From contig CM044962.1 in assembly GCA_024516035.1 (NCBI GenBank), forward strand, positions 1,216,864 through 1,280,863: a DNA stretch of 64,000 nt, read 5' to 3'. This DNA comes from Bactericera cockerelli (lineage: Eukaryota; Arthropoda; Insecta; Hemiptera; Triozidae). The notes beneath the pieces are model-generated. The model was not told where the DNA came from. It ran no database searches and saw only the letters and a program-made list of their open reading frames with translations. This document shows, one piece after another, positions 1 to 10,400 of the stretch; within the stretch, counting starts at the first letter, position 1, and the number at the start of each line of letters is the position of its first letter. The position numbers and the translations under genes are program-made.

Positions 1-205
1 AACATATTTAGACACATTTTAAGGGATCAGGAACATTTTCATTTTAGAAAAACCTCCCAATAACAGAAACTGTTTCCTTTAAGGAACTGGAAATATAAGA
101 TATTTTCAAAGATAGAGCTGATGCTGAAATGTTTCAATTGAGCTTTGTGTGTGATTGTTGTTTGTTGAAGCAATGTCAAAACAATGTTGATATCTCTAAT
201 GGCAA

Positions 206-1139
206 GATAATTGACATTGAAGATACCTACTGAGAAAACAAGAAAATATCTTAAATTTGAACTTCTGTGTATTTTTGTACATATTGTGCTGCTGAATCTT
301 TACTAGATAATTGACATTAAAGAATCCAAGAAAACAAGGAAATATCTTAAAATTCAACTTTTGTGTTTATTGTGCTGCTGAATCTAATTCCTGAACACAC
401 ATTTGAAACTGAAATATTCCTAATTTTGCCCTAAAATTGCAGCACAAAGCTTGCTGTCCAAACTACACATTTATCTTGATATTTTTAACTGTTTTGCCAT
501 AAATGCTAAATTACACTCACTACAAAAGCCACCAAAAAATTTAAACTGGTGTTTGTTGGCTAAATCTCTTCCACTTGAGGGTTGGGTGGAAGAGATTGCC
601 ACAGGCAATATTTTAGTAAGGATATTATTATTTTCCTCTTTAATTTTTATTAATTTGCAAACAATTTTATTATGTAAATATTGTAAAATTATGTCCCTCT
701 TATAAAGCATAGTATAATAGTATAAGATAATTGACATTAAAGAATCCAAGAAAACAAGGAAATATCTTAAAATTCAACTTTTGTGTTTATTGTGCTGCTG
801 AATCTAATTCCTGAACACACATTTGAAACTGAAATATTCCTAATTTTGCCCTAAAATTGCAGCACAAAGCTTGCTGTCCAAACTAGACATTTATCTTGAT
901 ATTTTTAACTGTTTTGCCATAAATGCTAAATTACACTCACTACAAAAGCCACCAAAAAATTTAAACTGGTGTTTGTTGGCTAAATCTCTTCCACTTGAGG
1001 GTTGGGTGGAAGAGATTGCCACAGGCAATACTTTAGTAAGGATATTATTATTTTCCTCTTTAATTTTTATTAATTTGCAAACAATTTTATTATGTAAATA
1101 TTGTAAAATTATGTCCCTCTTATAAAGCATAGTAGAATA
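206..1139. repeat. 420-bp tandem duplication plus a diverged partial copy
   Basis: Two units (about 305-724 and 725-1139) match nearly base for base at a constant 420-bp offset. A shorter, more diverged copy of the unit start lies at 206-300. Each unit carries an S6 SINE-like core (the motif gggttgggtggaagagattg, near 580 and 1000). Small open frames in the units are duplicated with them and look non-coding. The stretch 1-205 shows nothing recognisable. Confidence 0.92.
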
Positions 1140-1424
1140 ATAATAAATGGTTAAAAGATATCAAAAAATGTATCAGATTTAAGCCCCCTTAACCATTGAT
1201 GAAAATTACAAGGTGAGCCTCAGACTTTATAAAGACTAAACTACACACACTGTAAGTATATTAGAAAGATGTAAATTATTTATTTATTGTTATGGTTTTT
1301 TTCAGGATTGAAAATATCTCCCAAAACAATAAAATTTTAAAAGAATTATTTTAATCATCCAAATACCTATGAATTAATTAATTAATAAATAAATATTAAA
1401 AAACAGCATAGTCACTACAGGAAT

Positions 1425-4400
1425 ATGGACAGTAAGGAATCAGAAGAATTTGACATTGGTTATGAAACAATGGATGGAAATTTACCCCAAAATATGCTAA
1501 GGAGTCAAAACCAAGCACTTTCAAACAGGGAGTCATCTTCAATTGCTTTGAGCAGCAGTAACTCAGCTAGTGGTAATTATTATTTTAGAATCAAGTGTTC
1601 TTATTCAATGTGTCATAAATGCTGGTTTTCTGGATATATAGTAGGATAACACTATTGTATTGTTATAATGAACAACAACAAAGGGGTCTGCTCATTCTTA
1701 AAAAAAAAAATAGAAATTTACCTTCCCTTCTCCAAGGCATGCCACCAAAGTCCAATAAAAATGTGGTTTTGATTGTATTTTCTGATTTTACCTTTGAATT
1801 AGAGAAATATTTCACCACACCATACTATCATTAATGTGATTATTTCATGTGATTCCAAACCAGCAAGAATAACCAGGGGCATAGTTATGGGGGCTGTCTT
1901 GTGTTAGACACCCACTTTTTACTATCATTAAAATTCAATAAAATTGAGACTTTAAAAAACAGTCACCCCCATATCTATGCTTGCCATTATAAGGTCAGAG
2001 TAGTCACCATGGCCGAGTGAGTTAGTGTGCTAGGCATTGCATGCACGGTGACCTAGGTTTGATCTCCAGCGGAGTAGAATATTTTCTGCTCTGTACTTGG
2101 GTGTTTGGGGTCCACTCATACCTCATAAGGAAAAATGAGTAGCTGCTTTAATTATAGAAGCAACCAATGGCGGAATCATAGGCAAAACAATAAGATATTG
2201 GGATATTTAAGATTTGGAAAAGTCCTATAATTCTGCGCTACCCACTAAAATTGTGATATAATAACATAAAAAAACACATTTATTTATTTATTATAAGGTC
2301 AGGATTTTCATCAAAACAGCATTTAAATGTCATTAAGGGTTTACAAAGCTCATTTTTTTAAAACAATATGTATAATTTATTCTCATATTCCAGAGAGGCA
2401 TTATACAATATACAAAGTGTCTATTTTTCACACTAAATATTATAGCTCGGGTAATCTTGTGCCAATTTTTGAACTCTTTTTTTTTTTTATGTAAAATTTG
2501 AAAAAAAAATTCTGATCTTAACCATCATCCAAATTTCTACATTATAGATGACACAGATCCCTCTGAAACGGGTTGCCCTGAAATAAGTCTACACCACTCT
2601 AAAATTACCACAGGGCAAATAAATGCAGTAGCTAACACACCAGGCATGACCCCAGCTCCAGCTTCAGCTGCAATTGAGTGTGTGAACCGGCCCACCACTC
2701 AACGGAGCACTAGTGAAGCTGCGTATAACTGGCAAGCAACAAAAACAACAGTTAAGGAGAGGTTTGCGTTCATGTTCAACAATGAGATCTTGTGTGATGT
2801 TCACTTTGTTGTTGGGCGGGACAGAGAGTTGCAACGCATCCCAGCTCATCGGTTTGTTCTGTCAGTCGGGAGTGTTGTGTTTGATGCAATGTTCAATGGA
2901 ACCTTATCTACTCAGGAGGAAGAGATAGAATTACCGGATGTGGAACCTGCTGCTTTTCTCGCCTTGCTTAGGTGAGAACAACACACACATATATATTACG
3001 AGTGCTTATTATTTATTTGAATTAATTAGAAAAAAATGAAAGATACAAGAAAATTGATTAAAATTATAAAAATATTTTTGATTTATTTGTTTACACTTTA
3101 TTTAGGAAGGGTCGTTTGAGTGGCAATTCAAAGGGAAGTGGTAAAGTGACTTGTAAAGCTTTATGAAGCGGAAATACTTTACACTTAAGCTATTTGTAAC
3201 TCATCAAGTATGAAGTGTAAAGTTTTTTTTTATGAAACGAGCCCCAGATAGTTGAAAACCACAGACCTCCTGACGCCATACTCTTGAACAGACAGTCAGC
3301 TAAATAGAAAAAAAAAAGATCTTATGGGAAATCGAGATCCTCGTGCTACTGTTAGAAGAAGAAGGGTTGGGTGGAAGAGATTGCCATAGGCAATATCCCC
3401 GCCCTTTAGTTGTGACATATGTTTCTATCTATTTTTCTATTCTTTTTCTTTTTTATTGTATATATATTATTGTTTCCATTTTTTCATTGTTAAAATAATT
3501 ATTTGTACTGTACATATCGTCGCTTAAGAAGAGGTACCTCGTAAGTCCGATTTTTGAACTTTTCAGGAGACAGTAAAAACTGATTATAAAGTTGTGGGCA
3601 GGTTTAAAAAAAATAAAAAAAATCAGTTTAACCATAAACATATACCTGTTTTATCGATTGAAATTACTATTTTTTTGATAAAACTTGTATTTTTACGAGA
3701 TATCGGACATACGAGGTACCTCTCAAGTGATTCTTGTAAAATTTTCAGAAAAGCATGTGTGCATTTTTTGTAGAGGTACCTCGTCGTATCTCTGATTTAT
3801 TTTACACAATACACATATATTACTGATTGGAGATACGAGGTCTCACCAGAAATTTTCTTCAAAACAAAAATATCGATTTACGAGGTAAACTTTAATCGAT
3901 TATTGTGGCATTTTTTGTATTTGAATGGTCATATAAAACCGATTTTAAAAAAATCGATATTTTTTTCTGATTCCAACGATACCAAAAACGTATTATCGAA
4001 AAATTCGGACTTACGAGGTACCTCTTCTTAAGCGACGATATGTCCATTTGTATCTAATAAAATGTTGAATAATAATAATAATAATAATACTGTTTGAAGA
4101 AGAGAAGAATCCTCCCTATGATTTGAAAATCTATGAAACATCAGTCAACTCTTTGAGAGATAAACTTCTCAAGCCATCACATGTTCCACTGAAAGACTAG
4201 AGCATTGTTGGCAAAGTTTTTATTTTTTTAGGAGGTTTTTTTTCAATTTTCGATTATTATATTTTTTATATAAGCTAGGATATTTCTAATTATATTAATA
4301 TTTGTATTAATGTAAGTCACGGTGGCCGAGTGAGTTAGGGTGCTAGGCATTGCACGCACGGTGACCTGGGTTCGATTCCCAGCGGGGCAGGATTTTTTCT

Positions 4401-7400
4401 GCTTTGTACTTGGGTGTTCGGGGTCCACTCATACCTCGTGAGGAAAAATGAGCAGCTGCTTTAATGTTAGCAGCGACCAGTGGCGGTATGATAGGCAAAA
4501 ATAAGATTTTGGGATATTAAAGATACGGAAAAGTCCTATAATTCTGTGCTGCCCACTAAAATTATGATATAAGAACACAAAGAAACACATTATATTATTA
4601 TTAATATTTTTAGTTTTGTATAAATATGTAAAAAGGAAAAATTGTGTAAATATGTAGTTTCCCTAAGTTAATATAAAATTAAAAAAAAAAAAAAAAATCC
4701 GATAACGAGTCCGCCGCCTTATGGATCGATCACCTCTTTCACAGGTTCCTGTATTCGGACGAGGTCCACATCGGCCCTGAGACTGTGATGACCACCCTGT
4801 ATACAGCCAAGAAGTACGCCGTGCCTGCCCTGGAGAGACACTGTGTGGACTTTCTCAAAAGCAATCTCAGCTCGGACAACGCTTTCATGCTGCTCACTCA
4901 GGTTGGTTGCGGTCAGTTGTGTAGGTGCTCTGACTACTGCTCTATGTCCAGACTTCCAGGGTTCAAATCGCCGGTCAAGCAGATTTTTTGTTTGTTTTTT
5001 TTTTTAATTTTCAAAGTTTAACAAAAAAAATTTTTTTTTTTTTAATAATGTATATTTATTTATTTTAGTTTTTCATTACAATTTTTGTGGCTCTCTCCCT
5101 AAGGAATTCTTCTAAGGAGAGACCTTACAATGACTTTTACAATAGAGAAACTTAAAAATACAATTTCATATAAATAGGATTGAAAAGTAAGGGAAAAAAT
5201 TTACCTATTTTAAACAGTACAATATTTTATTATTTTAAGGATAAATTCTGAATAATTTCAAATACCTACTTTAGCTTTTAACGTTGAATGACAATTTTGT
5301 TCTATAGCGAGCATTGACTCATCCATACAATTAAGAAACTTAGGAACGAAGTAGTCGGGTAATCTGCTCCCGTAGTTTGAATTAATTCTGGCAGATTGAA
5401 AATTTTGATGTCTTAAATTATAATGCGTTGGTGTCTTTTGTCTAAATTCTTGATGATAGAAGTATAGATGATTTAGGAATAGTATTTTTCTATTTTCAAT
5501 TTAAGTTCAACGTTGCTTTGAACTTCATGGTCATATCACCACGTTAATAGTTTTATATATTTTTATCCTCCCTTTTTTTATAGCTTTGTGCTTTGGCCTG
5601 ATTAGATTAAATAATATTATTTCAATGCCGCCACTGGCCGTTACTGATACAAGTAAATACTCATTTTCCTCACGAGTTATGAGTATACCCCAAACATAAT
5701 AACACTCTTTAGTAGAAGGTAACCACCAGGCGAGGTTAATGCTCAAAGCATTTTCTACCACCTAACCTACAGAGTCTTATTTTTATATGGTCACAAACTC
5801 AAATGAAAGGGGAAAAATTCGTGCATTGGGTGGGATTTGAACCAACGGAACCCTACGCTACCTGAAATACTAGACTAGCGCGTTAACCACTTTTTTTTTA
5901 TTAACAATGTTGGATTTTTACAAAGGTTCTTTTCCTAAGCTAATGATAAAAGCTTCTAAGAAATCAGTGACTATCAGTGCACAATAATATTGTAATATTA
6001 TGGTAATATTGCAAGAAAAATGTTTAATAACAATAATCTTTTCACAGGCGCGTCTGTTAATAACAATAATCTTCTCACAGGCGCGTCTGTTAATAACAAT
6101 AATCTTCTCACAGGCGCGTCTGTTAATAACAATAATCTTTTCTCAGGCGCGTCTGTTAATAACAATAATCTTTTCACAGGCGCGTCTGTTAATAACAATA
6201 ATGTTTTCACAGGCGCGTCTGTTTGACGAGCCCCAGCTGGCCTCGCTGTGCCTGGACTCCATAGACAAGAACACCCCCGAGGCTCTGGCGGCTGATGGCT
6301 TCACTGATGTGGACATTGACACTCTGAGCGCGGTGCTGGAGCGAGACACGCTGCGCATTCGCGAGATCAAACTCTTTCAGGCTGTGATACGGTAAGCTGT
6401 TGTTGTAGCGGCAAAGCTATACCGAGGGAGGTGTGATGGTCGCTAACCGGGTTACTATTTTTTTTTTTTTTAAAGATGAGTGTTCCACAGCCGTTTTTAT
6501 TTCGTAGCCATGAAACAGGAGCTACTGCAGACGCTTGTGGTCTGTGTTGTAGCCTGCCCATCCCGTAGTATGCATCCCCTCTGATGGGCGAGAAGTGACA
6601 CAATACTTCCCAAATAATAGCTCAGATGGAGTATCGTAGTCAAGTGGTTAACGCTCTAGTCTGGTAATCCAGGTAGCGTAGGGATCAGTTGGTTTGAATC
6701 CCACACAGTGCATGAAATTTCCTCATTAATTTGAGTTTGTGAACACATAATAATGAGACTCTGAAGGTTAGGTGGTAGAAAATGCTTGCAATTAATTTAA
6801 TCATTTTCGGAGCATTGTCCCGTTATTCCTAGCTCGTCCCGGCCCCCAAACGTTGAGTTTAGACTCTTTGACCAAAGATCAGTTCTAGGCACCCTACCAA
6901 CACTTTCATGTCCTTTTAACGGCATGGTCTTCATGACGGAATTACAAAGCTTTAATGGTTCATAAAAAAAGGTTCTGTTTTAACTTAGATACTGGACGAT
7001 TTGGCTTCCGTTTGTCTGTCTGTCTGTTCCGAGATAACTCCTGACCGGATTCTTCAAAATTGATGAAAATTTGTATACATGTTTATTGGGGTCCTAGAGT
7101 CTGGTCCTCTGGTCCGAATCGAGTGGGGTATTGAATGAAAGGTCTCAATGTCCTCATGCTTGATTGAACATTTAAAATGCGATAGTTGAATCTGTGTGAG
7201 GTTTACAGTTCACAGAACTACTAGATATATAGTGTCTGGCTGGGGGACGATAAACAGGGAGAAGACCAGTGTCCCGCTAGAGGACTATAAACAGAGAACA
7301 GACTAGCCAACCCTTACAAGCCAGGCTAGCTTGCAGTTTCCTAAGGGTTTAATGGCTTAAAAAGAAAAGTCCAAGTCCTCATGATGGTTGATCGCACATA

Positions 7401-10400
7401 GAAATATGTGCTCCTTGACTTACCCATGAGTCAAAGACTAGCCTCGTGAGGTCAGCGTTAGCGTGCACGGTACTGGAGAACAGCAGTAGCGTGTGGAGAG
7501 CGGGCATGCGCAGAGAGTTGACGAGGAAGGGCTTGCTGGTCTCTAGCAGGGACCTGGCATCAGGTTCCGGGAGAGAACACACAAATAATTAGGGTTGGGT
7601 GGAAGAGATTGCCATAGGCAATAACCCCACCCTTTAGTTAGAATATCTTTATATTCTAACTGGGGTGGGGTTTAAACTGGCTGGGGGACTTTAAACAGGG
7701 AGAAGACCAGTGTCTCGCTAGAGGACTATAAACAGAGAACAGACTAGCCAATCCTTACAAGCCAGGCTAGCTTACAGTTTCTTAAGGGTTTAATGGCTTA
7801 TAAAGAAAAGTCCAAGTCCTCACGATGGTTGATCGAACATAGAAATATGTGGTTCAGGACGAGCCAACTTTGAAATACAGTTGGCTGGAGACCATCACTC
7901 ACCCATCCAGCTGTAGCCAAGCTGGCTACAACAACAACTAGATATATAGTATATACAATTATACACACATACGTCCTAACCCCGCCCTGTAGTTAGGACA
8001 TAATATGTGTTATTATTATTATTATTCTACAACGCTTTATTAGGTATAAATGGACATTATGTACATACAAATAATTAATTTAACAATGAAAAAAATGGAA
8101 ACAATATAAGTATAAGTAGTGCTTTAATTAGACTGTCGGCGCAAGACAGGTAGTCCCATTATGCCAACATTTTTATACAATGTATATACAATGAAATATA
8201 TATACAATGTATACAATAAAATATATACAATGAAAATGAAAAAGAATAGAAAATATATAAAAACATAAGTCCTAACTATCTCTTCCACCCAACCCTTTAT
8301 GTGTTCATCAGCTTTTATATAAATTTTCACCCCCCCCCCCCCCCCCCCCCCCCCAGATGGTCGGAGGCGGAGTGCGCGCGTCGTCAACTCCCCCTCTCCC
8401 CCGAGAACCAGCGCTCCGTGCTGGGGACCGCGCTGCACCTGGTTCGATTCCCGCTCATGTCCGTGGAAGAGTTCGCGGCAGGGCCCGCCCAGTCCGGCCT
8501 TCTCAGGTGAGTTTTCAGTCTTCTATTACGAGGCCTTCTCAGGTGAGTGTTCAGTCTTCTATTACGAGGCCTTCTCAGGTGAGTGTTCAGTCTTCTATTA
8601 CGAGGCCTTCTCAGGTGAGTGTTCAGTCTTCTATTACTATGGCCTTCTCAGGTGAGTTTTCAGTCTTCTATTACTATGGCCTTCTCAGGTGAGTTTTCAG
8701 TCTTCTATTACGAGGCCTTCTCAGGTGAGTTTTCAGTCTTCTATTACTATGGCCTTCTCAGGTGAGTGTTCAGTCTTCTATTACTATGGCCTTCTCAGGT
8801 GAGTTTTCAGTCTTCTATTACGAGGCCTTCTCAGGTGAGTGTTCAGTCTTCTATTACTATGGCCTTCTCAGGTGAGTTTTCAGTCTTCTATTACGAGGCC
8901 TTCTCAGGTGAGTTTTCAGTCTTCTATTACGAGGCCTTCTCAGGTGAGTGTTCAGTCTTCTATTACGAGGCCTTCTCAGGTGAGTGTTCAGTCTTCTATT
9001 ACTATGGCCTTCTCAGGTGAGTTTTCAGTCTTCTATTACTATGGCCTTCTCAGGTGAGTTTTCAGTCTTCTATTACGAGGCCTTCTCAGGTGAGTTTTCA
9101 GTCTTCTATTACTATGGCCTTCTCAGGTGAGTGTTCAGTCTTCTATTACTATGGCCTTCTCAGGTGAGTGTTCAGTCTTCTATTACTATGGCCTTCTCAG
9201 GTGAGTTTTCAGTCTTCTATTACGAGGCCTTCTCAGGTGAGTGTTCAGTCTTCTATTACTATGGCCTTCTCAGGTGAGTTTTCAGTCTTCTATTACGAGG
9301 CCTTCTCAGGTGAGTTTTCAGTCTTCTATTACTATGGCCTTCTCAGGTGAGTGTTCAGTCTTCTATTACTATGGCCTTCTCAGGTGAGTGTTCAGTCTTC
9401 TATTACGAGGCCTTCTCAGGTGAGTTTTCAGTCTTCTATTACTATGGCCTTCTCAGGTGAGTTTTCAGTCTTCTATTACTATGGCCTTCTCAGGTGAGTT
9501 TTCAGTCTTCTATTACTATGGCCTTCTCAGGTGAGTTTTCAGTCTTCTATTACTATGGCCTTCTCAGGTGAGTTTTCAGTCTTCTATTACTATGGCCTTC
9601 TCAGGTGAGTTTTCAGTCTTCTATTACTATGGCCTTCTCAGGTGAGTTTTCAGTCTTCTATTACTATGGCCTTCTCAGGTGAGTTTTCAGTCTTCTATTA
9701 CTATGGCCTTCTCAGGTGAGTTTTCAGTCTTCTATTACTATATTACGACCCCCGACAGCTTGATGGCGGACTTTTTTCTGTTTGTTTGACAAATGGTCTT
9801 GACTTATAATTTATTATGAATGACCCGTCAGAAAAAAAGAGACAAAGAAAAGATTCGAAATTAGATATCATATAATTATGACAAATGGTCTTGACATATA
9901 ATTATGAATGACCCTTCAGAAAAAAGAGTTATAGAAACGATTCGAAATTCGATATCATATAATTATGACAAATGGTCTTGACATATAATTATGAATGACC
10001 CGTCAGAAAAAAAGAGTTATAGGAACGATTAGAAATTAGATATCAAGGGAAAAAATTGGTTTATGATTATTCGATTTTACTATGTTTTTGTTATCTTTGT
10101 ATTTAAAACAATCTGTTATAAATTTCTTGTTAAACTACATATTATTTAATATAATTTAAATATTTTTGTAACCTGGAGATCATGAAAATGATTAACACAA
10201 TTATATATCTCCCTTGCCTTTATCCCATATTAGCTTGTGTTGCTATTGAGGTCGGCATTGTTCAACCTCATGGTTGAGATTGGTAGGGTGGAGCAAGTTT
10301 GTTTTACGGTTGGATGCCCTTCCTAACGCGGCGTTAGCCTCCATTCGCTTTGAATCGTACCAGCTACGGCATTGTCGGCATTGTTCCAACCGGAAATGCC

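Noticed and set aside
451..1125. Duplicated 84-codon frames as genes
   Set aside because: They lie in a tandemly duplicated repeat with a SINE core and no recognisable protein or splice context.
8103..8168. SINE-LINE shared 3' tail (S6 depends on the CR1/L2-like LINE)
   Set aside because: The S6 copy at 3363-4090 lacks the segment, so it is a LINE-tail insertion in one copy.
8357..9350. Open frames inside the donor array (repeating [16 protein letters not shown] peptides)
   Set aside because: They are out of frame with exon 5, whose own frame stops at the first donor; they arise only from repetition.
8496..9735. CRISPR-like regularly spaced repeat
   Set aside because: The 36/37-bp units are contiguous with no unique spacers, begin with exon sequence and contain splice donors; the genome is eukaryotic.
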